A DNA stretch of 64,000 nucleotides. It comes from CAZVPF01 sp964628195. Lineage in GTDB: Bacteria; Planctomycetota; Phycisphaerae; Sedimentisphaerales; Anaerohalosphaeraceae. The translations under genes and the position numbers were made by a program. The DNA is taken from contig CAZVPF010000002.1 in NCBI GenBank assembly GCA_964628195.1, positions 140,401 through 204,400 on the forward strand. Direction: 5' to 3'. Shown here piece after piece: positions 44,567 to 53,599 of this stretch (position 1 is the first letter of the stretch; each line of letters begins with the position of its first letter). The notes beneath the pieces were generated by a model. That model was not told where the DNA came from and made no database searches. It saw nothing but the letters and a program-made list of their open reading frames with translations.

Positions 44567-45441
44567 AGCAGCTCCTTGTTATTTATCTTGTACTCAATTA
44601 ACTCTGCCCGTTTGCTCCTTGCCTTTTCGAGCAGTTTCTCTATCTTGTCTGCGTCACCGGCCTCCACCGCGGCTTTTATCTTCTCAAGCTCGCCGATAAC
44701 CTTCCCCATTCGCTGTGAAATATTCTTCCTGTTATATAGAAGTATATCCATCCAGACATTCGCCGGCCCCGAAGCCACACGCGAAGTGTCCACAAAACCC
44801 TTCCCCGCGTATTTGATCTCATCGTCCCCCGTCGCGTTCACCAGCGCTGCCGCAACCGCGTGCGGCACATGACTTACCCGCGCAAAAACCTTGTCGTGCT
44901 CTGCCGGGCTCATCTCGCTTACGATGCAGCCCAGCCCACACCAGAACCTGCCCAACCGCTTCGCGGCCTTGCCGTCAGTCTCCTTATCCATCGTAACAAT
45001 GCACCTTGCCCGGAAAAAAAGGTCATCCCGCGCAAATTCCAGCCCACGTTTCTCCGAACCTGCTATCGGGTGCGACCCGACATAGCAAACACCCTTCAAA
45101 TACTGCTTCGCCCACTTATGCGGCAGAACTTTCGTTGAACCGACATCCGTCACAATGCACCCCGGCCCCGCAGACTCCCTGACCTCTGAGAATATATCCG
45201 CGAAGGTCCCGATAGGCGAAGCGGCTATCACAATATCCGAACCTGCGACCGCACCGGCGATATCGTCATATATTTCGTCGGCAATGCCCAAATCCCTCGC
45301 CTTTTCACGCGTGCTGGCCCTGTGGCTGTAACCAGCCGTCACAACACCCGGAAAAGCCCTTTTTACCGCAAGTGTCAAACTCGCGCCCAAAAGACCTGTG
45401 CCGATAACCGCAATTTTACTTAAATCCTTGTCATTACTCAT
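44563..45441 (-). CDS. tyrA: prephenate dehydrogenase family protein
   Basis: The 292-residue NAD(P)-dependent enzyme has the Rossmann motif AVIGTGLLGASL (about 11-22), VIAASPIGTFADI, VTDVGSTK, GSHPIAGSEKRGLEFA and SPAEHDKVFARVSHVPHAVA, all typical of TyrA. It makes 4-hydroxyphenylpyruvate, or arogenate-derived tyrosine, which sequence does not decide. No ACT domain is present, so feedback control by that route is absent. It heads the tyrA-purL-purQ operon. Confidence 0.88.
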   Translation of the reverse strand: MSNDKDLSKIAVIGTGLLGASLTLAVKRAFPGVVTAGYSHRASTREKARDLGIADEIYDDIAGAVAGSDIVIAASPIGTFADIFSEVRESAGPGCIVTDVGSTKVLPHKWAKQYLKGVCYVGSHPIAGSEKRGLEFARDDLFFRARCIVTMDKETDGKAAKRLGRFWCGLGCIVSEMSPAEHDKVFARVSHVPHAVAAALVNATGDDEIKYAGKGFVDTSRVASGPANVWMDILLYNRKNISQRMGKVIGELEKIKAAVEAGDADKIEKLLEKARSKRAELIEYKINNKELL

Positions 45442-45498
45442 CTTATAAAACCATTAACAGTCGGCCCCGCCCATAAAAATTAATCCGGATAACCCCGA

Positions 45499-45526
45499 TT
45501 GTCAATTTTTTTCTGGCATTTATATT
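45499..45526 (+). promoter_or_regulatory. candidate sigma-70 promoter for accA
   Basis: TTGTCA (45499-45504) and TATATT (45521-45526) are 16 bases apart, about 155 bases before the accA start, in the AT-rich gap between divergent tyrA and accA. Confidence 0.4.
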
Positions 45527-45680
45527 AGATTATTGTTATTATACCCCCTTATATAAGGCAAATGGACTTGCCTGAAGATGAGTAATTTCTGGTTCACACA
45601 GTGGGCAGAAATTTTTTTATTGGACACAGTAGAGCTGTAAGTGCCCGGAAATAATAATTAATTAATGTAACGGAGCCATA

Positions 45681-46808
45681 ATGACACAGGCAGCGGTAAA
45701 AATTAATACACCGAACCAGTATCTTCCGTTCGAGCAGGAGGTCGCGCAGATAGACCGCGACATAGAAAAGCTCCGCACTGAAAAAGGAAAAGACAACTCC
45801 GCAGAAATACGCAAACTCCAGCGTCGACAGACAAAACTGCTAAAAAGCATATACTCCTCGCTGACTCCATGGCAAACAGTACAGGTCTCGCGCCATCCCG
45901 AAAGACCCATCTTCCCGGACTACCTCAGCATGATGATAAAGGACCCACGCGAGCTGCACGGCGACCGCACTTTCGGCGACGACCGTGCTATCCTCGCGAT
46001 ACTCGGCCAGGTAGGCCGCCATCGCGTCATGGTCATAGGCCAGAACAAAGGCCGCGACACAAAGGAAAAAATTTCCTGCAACTTCGGCTGCCCCAACCCG
46101 GAGGGCTACCGAAAGGCGCTGCTCAAAATGAAACTCGCAGAAAAGTTCAACCTGCCCATAGTGACCTTCATCGACACCCCCGGCGCATATCCCGGCATCG
46201 GCGCAGAAGAACGGGGCCAGGCTCAGGCAATCGCCAAAAACCTTATGGAAATGTCGCGTCTCCGAGTACCCGTCATCTCCGTCGTAATCGGCGAAGGAGG
46301 CTCAGGCGGCGCACTCGGAATCGGAGTCGCTGACAGAATGGCAATCCTCGAAAACGCCTACTACTCCGTGATCTCACCCGAAGGCTGTGCAGCTATACTT
46401 TGGCGGGACGGGACAAAAACACAGGAAGCATCAAAGGCCCTCAAGCTCACCGGCAAGGACCTTATAAAGCTCAAACTTGTCGACCACGTAATCCCCGAAC
46501 CCCTCGGCGGTGCGCACAGAAACATACACGACACCATTTACAATGTGGAGCAATACCTCAACCAAAGCCTTTCGCATCTAAAAATGATGCCCATAGAAAA
46601 ACTCCTCCACCAGCGCCACGAAAAACTCCGAAAACTCGGCTCAGCCTTTATCGACTCAACAAAACCGGTCGACACGGCCCCGCCTCAGCCCGCTCCCCAA
46701 AAACCCAAACTGCCAGACAGGGTCTCAGTAGAGGTGCAGCTTCGCCAGACTCAGGATTTCATCACAGAAGAACTCGCCGCGTTCGCCGAGCACAACTCAA
46801 GCTCATAA
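45681..46808 (+). CDS. accA: acetyl-CoA carboxylase carboxyltransferase alpha subunit
   Basis: The 375-residue protein has the AccA N-terminal helix (LPFEQEVAQIDRDIEKL), LHGDRTFGDDRAILA, GQNKGRDTKEKISCNFGCPNPEGYRKAL, DTPGAYPGIGAEERGQA and GEGGSGGALGIGVADR. It transfers the carboxyl group from carboxybiotin to acetyl-CoA as a partner of AccD, which is not in the window. A proline-rich C-terminal tail of about 55 residues extends past the core. It stands alone, with a GGAG site before the ATG. Confidence 0.95.
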   Translation: MTQAAVKINTPNQYLPFEQEVAQIDRDIEKLRTEKGKDNSAEIRKLQRRQTKLLKSIYSSLTPWQTVQVSRHPERPIFPDYLSMMIKDPRELHGDRTFGDDRAILAILGQVGRHRVMVIGQNKGRDTKEKISCNFGCPNPEGYRKALLKMKLAEKFNLPIVTFIDTPGAYPGIGAEERGQAQAIAKNLMEMSRLRVPVISVVIGEGGSGGALGIGVADRMAILENAYYSVISPEGCAAILWRDGTKTQEASKALKLTGKDLIKLKLVDHVIPEPLGGAHRNIHDTIYNVEQYLNQSLSHLKMMPIEKLLHQRHEKLRKLGSAFIDSTKPVDTAPPQPAPQKPKLPDRVSVEVQLRQTQDFITEELAAFAEHNSSS

Positions 46809-46915
46809 TAATAGCTTAAGTATACTCTGCGTTAATGACCGGATACCCCCCGTTTAAACTAAACACCTTAGACCCCCGCCTTAGGCCCCCTTGTTCTGTA
46901 ACCTGTTTACCGCCC

Positions 46916-47377
46916 TCAAATCACATCCTGCGGGTTTTTACCTTCTTCGATCGCCGATATCTTATTCACCCGCCGCTGGTGCCTGCCGCCCTCGAAATCT
47001 GTATTCAGCCATATCTCCACAACAGAACGCAGCGCAGAAGAACCCAGCAGGTCGCCCGCCAGGCAAAGAACATTCGCGTCGTTATGCTGACGTGATATCC
47101 GCGCATTAAGCTCATCGAAACAAAGCGCAGCACGAACTCCCTTAACCTTGTTCGCAGATATGCACATACCGATACCCGTCCCGCACACAAGAACCGCGCG
47201 CTCAACCTGCCCCGCGCTAACCGCCTTGGCCGCGAGGTACGCAAGGTCCGGGTAATCGACAGGGTTATCGTTGCTCGTTCCAAAATCAACCAGCTCATGA
47301 CCAAGTTGCGTTATAATCGCCTTGATCTGCTCAATCGCCCTGACTCCCCGATGATCGTTTCCAACAGCGATTTTCAT
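46916..47377 (-). CDS. rpiB: ribose 5-phosphate isomerase B
   Basis: The 153-residue LacAB/RpiB-family isomerase has IAVGNDHRGVRAI, LVDFGTSNDNPVDYPDLA, LVCGTGIGMCISANKVKGVRAALC (with the catalytic Cys) and RQHNDANVLCLAGD. It interconverts ribulose 5-phosphate and ribose 5-phosphate. It overlaps the upstream Sua5-phosphatase fusion by 4 bases. The same neighbours occur in Bacillus subtilis (ywlC, ywlE, rpiB/ywlF). Confidence 0.93.
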   Translation of the reverse strand: MKIAVGNDHRGVRAIEQIKAIITQLGHELVDFGTSNDNPVDYPDLAYLAAKAVSAGQVERAVLVCGTGIGMCISANKVKGVRAALCFDELNARISRQHNDANVLCLAGDLLGSSALRSVVEIWLNTDFEGGRHQRRVNKISAIEEGKNPQDVI

Positions 47378-48501
47378 AATATCTCACTTAATCTTTTTTC
47401 CAGTGCCGTCTCTATCCGCTCGGCACACTTCCTGTATGTCTCGACACCCGCACCTATCGGGTCCGGTATGTCTCCGCACTCGTCGAGCGGCATGACTTTC
47501 TCTTCACTGCCGGGCTCGGCGCTCAATATGCTCTCAAGGTGCCCGGCGCCCATCACAAAGATATAATCGCTCTCGCGTATCATATCACGGTCAAGCCCGC
47601 TGCTGCGATGTCCGCGGGCGTCGATGCCTTCCTGTCCGCAAATCTCGATAACTTCAGGGCTCGCGGGCATACCGTTAAGTCCGCTCACACCTGAAGATAT
47701 TATTTTATAACCAAATTTCTCCACCTCGTCAATACCGCAGTCAAACTTTTCGGAAAGGTATTTCCGACAAAAATACTCCGCCATCGGGCTCCGGCACGTA
47801 TTGCCCGTGCATACGAACATTATCCGAACCGTCGCCATTTTACGTATTTCCTCATCACCCACGGCCCCGCTGCGAAGAATATCAATGTTATCACCGCTTA
47901 TCTTCACTACAGTGCTGTTAATCCCCTCCCTGCACTTGCCTGCGTCAAGTATCATCTCTATCTTGCCCTCAAAGTACCTCGCTGCCTCCCAGCCCTCCAC
48001 CGCCGGCCGCTCACCAGCAGGGTTCGCACTCGGCGCGAGCACAGGCTGCTGTACCCGCTCAATAAGAGCAGCTCCTATCTCGTCGTCAATACAGCGTATC
48101 CCAATAGTTCCGCCCTCGTACAGTATATCGAAAACTTCCTTCTCGAAAACATGCTTCTGCTTCTTAAGCCCAGCCTTATCAAGCTCGAAAACTATTGTAA
48201 CAGGCCCAGGCCAGCATTTATCAATAAAACTCCGCATCCGCCCGTTAAGCCCCGGCACATATTCGAGTACCGCGCCCTTGTCACCGATATGCAGCGAATA
48301 CCTCTTTCCTTCCTCGCGAACCTTAACCTCGTCAAGCCGTTTCAGCGAACCCGGACTCACCGCGCACGCGATTCCGTAAACTGTCTCCGTAGGAAACACG
48401 ACTAGCCCGCCGCTTTCTATCAAGGCCGCTGCTTCGTCAAGAACCCTTTCGTCGACTTGCCCCCGGTCGATTTGTACAATTTTAGTATCCATACTGTACA
48501 A
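47374..48501 (-). CDS. threonylcarbamoyl-AMP synthase (Sua5/TsaC) fused to low-molecular-weight protein phosphatase
   Basis: The 375-residue fusion has an N-terminal Sua5/YrdC/TsaC domain (about 1-210; GGLVVFPTETVYGIACAV, KRYSLHI, GTIGIRC, APSANPAGE). This makes threonylcarbamoyl-AMP for the t6A tRNA modification. A low-molecular-weight tyrosine/arginine phosphatase domain follows from about 225, with the P-loop VCTGNTCRSPMAE and DYIFVMG. An ATG at 48492 is an alternative start. In B. subtilis the two activities are separate neighbouring genes (ywlC, ywlE) next to rpiB, so the fusion preserves that order. Confidence 0.88.
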   Translation of the reverse strand: MYSMDTKIVQIDRGQVDERVLDEAAALIESGGLVVFPTETVYGIACAVSPGSLKRLDEVKVREEGKRYSLHIGDKGAVLEYVPGLNGRMRSFIDKCWPGPVTIVFELDKAGLKKQKHVFEKEVFDILYEGGTIGIRCIDDEIGAALIERVQQPVLAPSANPAGERPAVEGWEAARYFEGKIEMILDAGKCREGINSTVVKISGDNIDILRSGAVGDEEIRKMATVRIMFVCTGNTCRSPMAEYFCRKYLSEKFDCGIDEVEKFGYKIISSGVSGLNGMPASPEVIEICGQEGIDARGHRSSGLDRDMIRESDYIFVMGAGHLESILSAEPGSEEKVMPLDECGDIPDPIGAGVETYRKCAERIETALEKRLSEIL

Positions 48502-48942
48502 TACATATTAACACACACCCGAACACTTGGCAAACACAAAAAACAACCATTCGTCTCTCTTGAAAATATCGAGGATTCTGCCTTCTGTTCTTGCTTATAT
48601 GGCGGCCCGCGAGCGCCCTGAACAGCTAAAAGAAAACAAATTGTGTTCATACTGATAATCATTTAATTACCCCCAATTACAACTCACAGTATATCAGATT
48701 TACGCATGAATGTCAACTAAATATTAACATAATATTAATATCACAAGCCCATATCTTAACAAAGCCCTTTTTTTCTTATTATGCCAACTCTTATAGGACG
48801 TTATCGAGTATTAACATGCACCTTGTATTCTACATTTGTTTTTTTCGAGTCCTTCAGCGATGAAAAATGCGGATATTGGAGTTGAAATGCCTGTTAAATT
48901 ACGTATTATCTTAGAGGTGCCCTGTATGGTTATTCATAAGGT
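48502..48942. other. intergenic region between the Sua5 fusion and the HypC-like gene
   Basis: These 441 bases separate divergent genes. A short degenerate stretch of the heptanucleotide family (TTCTGCC TTCTGTT around 48573-48588) lies near the left end. The middle is very AT-rich (48700-48860). No gene, RNA or convincing promoter was recognised. Confidence 0.5.
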
Positions 48943-48948
48943 TTGAGT

Positions 48949-49203
48949 ATGTTTTCAACGCTTCCGGCGAGAATAATAGAGATCGACAATAAAGGCTTGT
49001 TCGCACGTGCCGACGCAATAGGCCGGATATTGCTTGCAAACCTCACCTTTGTACCCGAGGCGGCAGTGGGCGACATTGTCCTTATCCACGCAGGATTTGC
49101 AGTTGCGATAATGGACAGGGACGAGGCCTTGAAAACATGGCCGCTCCTTGAAGAGGTAGATAGCTATTTTGATAAACACGGCAGTGCGGGGGAAACCAAA
49201 TAG
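48949..49203 (+). CDS. HypC/HupF-like chaperone lacking the N-terminal cysteine
   Basis: The 84-residue protein has the HypC fold signature: a short N-terminal strand LPARIIEID, then VGDIVLIHAGFAVAIMDRDEALKTW. True HypC begins Met-Cys, and that Cys2 binds the Fe(CN)2CO intermediate. Here the N-terminus is MFSTLPARI, with Phe at position 2 and no Cys in the protein. An in-frame stop at 48937-48939 rules out an upstream Cys; the only other start is TTG at 48943 (adds Met-Ser). It is coupled to the HypD-like gene by a one-base overlap. Confidence 0.75.
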   Translation: MFSTLPARIIEIDNKGLFARADAIGRILLANLTFVPEAAVGDIVLIHAGFAVAIMDRDEALKTWPLLEEVDSYFDKHGSAGETK

Positions 49204-50282
49204 TGCTTAGAAGAATATACGCAGCCCAGAATATGATGGACAGCGCCTGCCAAAAAGCCGGCCGCGCCATCAATATCATGGAGGTTTCCGGCACGCACAC
49301 CGTCGCCGGCTTTCGTGACGGAATGCGCGCAAGCGTCCCTCGTCAGCTAAAGCTCATCTCCGGGCCCGGCTGTCCCGTCTGCGTACTTGACCCTGGCTTT
49401 GTCGATTCCATCTTCCGGATTATCGACTCAGCCGATTGCATCATCGCAACCTTTGCGGAGTTGATGAAAGTCAGGGGCTCCCAAAAAACTCTTCAACAGG
49501 CGCCCGGCGAAAAAATCCGTATCGTGGGCTCTTCCACTGAGGCTCTGGCTCTTGCAGAAGGTACCGACAAACCGGTTGTTTTTGTAAGCGTCGGTTTTTC
49601 AACCACCGCTGCGACCACAGCCTATGCTCTAAGCCAGGCAAAGGCCAGGGGGGTAAAAAACTTCTATGTACTCAGCGGGCACAGGCTCATTGTTCCGGCC
49701 CTTGAGACAATGCTCGCCGAGCGAAACCACCGCGTCGACGGCCTGCTTTGTCCTGCCACCGTTGGAGTCACCACCGGAACCGAAGCCTTTCAGCCGATAG
49801 TGGACCGCTTCAATGTCGCATGCGTGATCGCCTCGATAGAGCCTATGCACATCATCGAGGGCGTCGCCGAACTCTGCAGGCAGATAAGCGAACAAAGCCC
49901 GAAGGTTGTTTCGATGTACGGACCCGTGATCAAACCCGGCGGCAATCCCTTCGCCAAAGACCTCATCGATGAGGTTTTCGTGCCCTATGTAGGCTATTGG
50001 CGAGGCCTTGGCAACATACCCGAAAGTGCTTTGAGAATAAACGAAAGTTTCGCGGAATTTGACGCTGCGAGAAAGTTCGACCTCGCCTCCCAGCCGCGCG
50101 AGGACGTTACCGGCTGCCGCTGCTCCGAGGTGCTCGTTGGCCTTATCGACTCCCCCCAGTGCAGTATGTTCGCCGAACAGTGCTCCCCCGACCACCCCGT
50201 CGGGCCCTGCATGATAAGCGCAGACGGCGCATGTTTCGCATGGTATAAATACGGACGAAAGAAAAAAAGGAAAGAGCAGTAG
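49203..50282 (+). CDS. HypD-like [4Fe-4S] protein lacking the first catalytic cysteine
   Basis: The 359-residue protein starts with GTG overlapping the previous stop. It keeps HypD blocks: GPGCPVCVLDPGF (C57, C60), GFSTTAATTAYAL, SGHRLIVPAL and the C-terminal cluster-binding GCRCSE, QCSMF, QCSPDHPVGPCM and GACFAWY. However, the MEVCGGHTH motif reads MEVSGTHTV, with Ser29 in place of the Cys that cooperates with HypC Cys2 in iron coordination. No hydrogenase or other hyp genes are in the window. With the HypC-like partner also lacking its Cys, a role outside hydrogenase maturation is likely. It abuts lysA with no gap. Confidence 0.78.
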   Translation: MLRRIYAAQNMMDSACQKAGRAINIMEVSGTHTVAGFRDGMRASVPRQLKLISGPGCPVCVLDPGFVDSIFRIIDSADCIIATFAELMKVRGSQKTLQQAPGEKIRIVGSSTEALALAEGTDKPVVFVSVGFSTTAATTAYALSQAKARGVKNFYVLSGHRLIVPALETMLAERNHRVDGLLCPATVGVTTGTEAFQPIVDRFNVACVIASIEPMHIIEGVAELCRQISEQSPKVVSMYGPVIKPGGNPFAKDLIDEVFVPYVGYWRGLGNIPESALRINESFAEFDAARKFDLASQPREDVTGCRCSEVLVGLIDSPQCSMFAEQCSPDHPVGPCMISADGACFAWYKYGRKKKRKEQ

Positions 50283-51563
50283 ATGGACCATTTCGTATAC
50301 AAAGGCGGCAGACTGTTCGCCGAAGACGTCGACGTTGAAAAAATCGCCCGAGAGGTTGGCACAGCCGTTTACATTTACAGCAAAAAAACATTCTCGGACC
50401 ACATTTCACGCCTCCAGCATGCTTACAGGGACATTGACACCACGATATGCTATTCCATTAAGGCATGCAGCAACATCAACCTGCTCAAAATTATGGCAAA
50501 GATGCAAAGCGGCTTTGACATTGTAAGCGGCGGCGAGCTCTACCGCGCCTTGCAGACCGGTGTCGACCCGGAGAAGATAGTCTACGCAGGTGTCGGCAAG
50601 ACAGACACCGAGATAACCGAGGCCATAGACGCCGGCATCGGCTACTTTAATATAGAGTCCGAGCAGGAGCTTGAAAATCTTATAAACGTCGCAAGCTCTA
50701 TGGGCAAAACCACCAGGGCAGCACTGCGGGTAAACCCCGACGTTGACCCCAAAACACACAGCTTCACAACTACCGGCAAAAAAGAAACAAAGTTCGGCGT
50801 CGACATCGAGCGTGCGAGAAAAGTCTTTGCCGACTACGGCAGAGACACCAGCGTCAAGCTCTGCGCAATCCATATTCACCTCGGAAGCGCGGGCAAAACC
50901 GTCGAGCCTTATGTCGAGGCGATACAGAAAATACTAACCCTTATAGAGTGGCTCAGGCAGGACGGTTTCGAGATAGAGATGCTCGATATAGGAGGCGGTT
51001 ACGGAGCGGACTATGAAACCGGAACAGCCCCCTCAGCCGCCGACTACGCCGACCGGATAGTGCCCCTCCTGAAGGGTAAAAACCTAAAGCTCGTCCTTGA
51101 ACCCGGCGCAAGTATCGCCGCCAACTCCGGCATACTGCTCACAAAGGTCCTGTTTACCAAAAAGGGCGGAAACAAAAAGTTTGTCATCGTCGACGCCGGC
51201 ATGAACGACCTCATCCGACCCCCGCTGTATGACGCGTTCCATTTCATCTGGCCCGCCAGTGTTGAAGAAAAATTCGCGATTGCTGCCCGCCAAAAGGAAC
51301 TGTTCGTCGAAGGCTGTGAAATAGTCGACGTCGTCGGCCCAATCTGCGAAGGTTCGGACTTCTTCGCAAAACAAAGGGCTCTGCCCCCCGTAAAACGCGG
51401 CGACCTGCTGACCATATTCACCGCAGGGGCCTATGGATACACGATGAGCAGCAATTACAACACCCGCCCCTTGCTGCCCGAGGTGCTCGTCGACGGCGAC
51501 AAGTTCGGCGTTATCCGCAGGAGGCAAACATACGAAGACATCATCGCCCCCGAACGCGTCTGA
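50283..51563 (+). CDS. lysA: diaminopimelate decarboxylase
   Basis: The 426-residue PLP enzyme converts meso-diaminopimelate to lysine. It has the PLP lysine motif ICYSIKACSN (about 58-67), GFDIVSGGELYRAL, HIHLGSAG, LDIGGGYGADY, EPGASIAANSGI and CEGSDFFAKQR. It starts immediately after the HypD-like stop, suggesting one mRNA with the HypCD-like pair; this linkage is unusual. Confidence 0.93.
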   Translation: MDHFVYKGGRLFAEDVDVEKIAREVGTAVYIYSKKTFSDHISRLQHAYRDIDTTICYSIKACSNINLLKIMAKMQSGFDIVSGGELYRALQTGVDPEKIVYAGVGKTDTEITEAIDAGIGYFNIESEQELENLINVASSMGKTTRAALRVNPDVDPKTHSFTTTGKKETKFGVDIERARKVFADYGRDTSVKLCAIHIHLGSAGKTVEPYVEAIQKILTLIEWLRQDGFEIEMLDIGGGYGADYETGTAPSAADYADRIVPLLKGKNLKLVLEPGASIAANSGILLTKVLFTKKGGNKKFVIVDAGMNDLIRPPLYDAFHFIWPASVEEKFAIAARQKELFVEGCEIVDVVGPICEGSDFFAKQRALPPVKRGDLLTIFTAGAYGYTMSSNYNTRPLLPEVLVDGDKFGVIRRRQTYEDIIAPERV

Positions 51564-51619
51564 ATAATTTCCCCGTCCCCGGGCTTGGCGCCCGCTGCTT
51601 AGGTCCGCTTAAAAACTGC

Positions 51620-53500
51620 TCACAAATCTGCGATATCGATCTTGCCCAGCACCGAAAGCGCAATGCGTACGTTACCGAAAGGCGCGCTGACCGCAAAACC
51701 GGCAACACAGGATTTTATCTGTTCGATCATTTCCCGTGCTATCTCGATTCCCAGCCTCCGCCCCTGCTCTTTGGTCTCCGCGGTTTTCATCCTTTCAAGC
51801 AGTTCCCCCGGCACGACCACTCCGGGCACTTCGTTCGCCATGAACTCCGCGTTCTTGTAGCTCGTAAAAGGCCAGATACCCGCCACAAGCGGCACCTTTG
51901 TTTGCTTAACCTGATCGGCAAAAGTAAACAGCATTTCAGGGTCGAAAACAGGCTGCGTTACTGCGTACTCCGCCCCTGCCTCGGCTTTGGCGAAAAACCG
52001 GTCAATCTCCCTTTTCAAATCCGAAGCCACCGGGTTTGCCCCAACCCCTATCGTAAGAGCAAGCGGCGGGTGAAACTCCGTACCCGCAATATCGAGCCCC
52101 CGGTTAAGGTTCGAGACCACTTTCGTAAGCGCAACGGAATCAAGATCGAACACAGCCGTCGCTTCCGGAAACTCCCCCAGCTTAGGCGGGTCGCCTGTCA
52201 CCAAAAGCACATTAGGCAGGTTCAGCGCCTGTGCCCCCAGCATGTCAGACTGCATCCCGATAATGTTTCTGTCCCTGCAGCATACGTGCAATATCGGCTC
52301 AAGCGCATCGGTCGCCTGTGATATTCGCACCGCCGTCACCATCGGCGAAAGTCGCGAACTTGCACGCGGCCCGTCCGGTATGTTAATAGCGTCAATCCCG
52401 TGTTCGCCGCACAGCTTTACCTTTTCGATAACCCGCGAAAGATCCGTACCGCGAGGCGGGGTGATCTCTATCATCGTTACGCTCTCGCCGCGGGCTATTT
52501 TTCCCCCGAGCTTTGATCTCTTCTCAAGCGGCACCGGCTCCGAACCTTTCGCGCCGCCTTCATGAACTTGTATATTCATTTGCGGTTTCAGCGTTGCCGC
52601 CGCAGCCGCCTTATGCAATGGCCGAACCGCCTTGACTATCTCCCTGGTATGACGCGGCTCCGTTCCGCAGCATCCCCCGATTATCGATGCACCGTTCTCG
52701 AAGAAACGTTTGGCATACTCCGCGATATACTCCGGCGTGCACATATATATCCGCCTGCCGTCAACATCCCTCGGCAGGCCCGCGTTGGGCATCACCGAGA
52801 TAGGCTTTTCAACCGCCGCCCGCATCAGCTTCAGCGACTCAAGCATCTCCATAGGGCCCTGAGAGCAATTCAGACCCACCGCCGTAACCGCCCGGTTTTT
52901 AGCGATCTCCGCCGCTGCCGTGGCGATGTTCATACCGTGAATCGTTGTCTCATATTCCACAGTGGTCAAATGAGCGACAATAGGCAGACCGCACACATCG
53001 CTTACAGCTTCCACCGCGAGTTTAAGCTCGTCGGGATTGGCAAAGGTTTCAAGAATTATCAGATCCGCCCCCGCCCGGCAAAGCGCCTGCGCCTGCTCGG
53101 CAAAAGCATGCCTGATCCGTTCCGGATTCTGCCTTAACACCGGTATAATCTCCGTACCAGTAGGACCGATGGCCCCTGCTATATAGATTTCGTTTTTAGC
53201 TGTCCCCGCCGCGTCCGCTGCGAGTTTTACCGCCGTTTCGTTTATCTGCTCCATTTTGTCGGCAAGCCCGAACCTCGCGAGCTTAAAAGCGTTTGCCCCG
53301 AAAGTGTTTGTTTCAAGCAGGTCACAGCCGGTCTCGGCATATTCGCTGTGTATTTCCCGGATAAGTTCCGGGCGGGTCAGGTTCAGTTCGTCAAAGCAGG
53401 TGTTCACAAAAACGCCTTTGCCGTAGATCATCGTCCCCATGGCGCCGTCGCCCGTAACAACCCTTTCGGCAAGCAGCTCTGAAAAATCTTTTCGCGTCAT
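51620..53500 (-). CDS. bifunctional homocysteine S-methyltransferase / methylenetetrahydrofolate reductase
   Basis: The 626-residue fusion has an N-terminal homocysteine methyltransferase barrel (about 1-300; GDGAMGTMIYGKGV, ETNTFGANAFKL, VGLNCSQGP and zinc ligands GGCCGTEPRH). A C-terminal MetF-type reductase follows (about 340-626; MIEITPPRGTD, NIPDGPRASSRLSP, LLVTGDPPKLGEFPEATAVFDLD, YAVTQPVFDPE). The arrangement matches B. subtilis YitJ-type proteins. It links the folate one-carbon pool to methionine. It is convergent with lysA. Confidence 0.9.
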   Translation of the reverse strand: MTRKDFSELLAERVVTGDGAMGTMIYGKGVFVNTCFDELNLTRPELIREIHSEYAETGCDLLETNTFGANAFKLARFGLADKMEQINETAVKLAADAAGTAKNEIYIAGAIGPTGTEIIPVLRQNPERIRHAFAEQAQALCRAGADLIILETFANPDELKLAVEAVSDVCGLPIVAHLTTVEYETTIHGMNIATAAAEIAKNRAVTAVGLNCSQGPMEMLESLKLMRAAVEKPISVMPNAGLPRDVDGRRIYMCTPEYIAEYAKRFFENGASIIGGCCGTEPRHTREIVKAVRPLHKAAAAATLKPQMNIQVHEGGAKGSEPVPLEKRSKLGGKIARGESVTMIEITPPRGTDLSRVIEKVKLCGEHGIDAINIPDGPRASSRLSPMVTAVRISQATDALEPILHVCCRDRNIIGMQSDMLGAQALNLPNVLLVTGDPPKLGEFPEATAVFDLDSVALTKVVSNLNRGLDIAGTEFHPPLALTIGVGANPVASDLKREIDRFFAKAEAGAEYAVTQPVFDPEMLFTFADQVKQTKVPLVAGIWPFTSYKNAEFMANEVPGVVVPGELLERMKTAETKEQGRRLGIEIAREMIEQIKSCVAGFAVSAPFGNVRIALSVLGKIDIADL

Positions 53501-53599
53501 CTTAAACCCCCTTTGGATTACTCTAACTGAACGGACTGTATACTTATCGTCATTCGCGCTGCCATTCGGTGATTAATATAATAAACGCACTAAAATGAC

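Noticed and set aside
40973..44872. Long open frames on the plus strand opposite purQ, purL and tyrA
   Set aside because: They are antisense to genes with clear family motifs. Their translations are Arg/Pro/His-rich low-quality sequence without domains, as expected from codon bias on the opposite strand.
51564..51619. Stem CGGGC/GCCCG between convergent lysA and the MTHFR fusion as a terminator
   Set aside because: The stem is only 5 bp and has no T run on either side.
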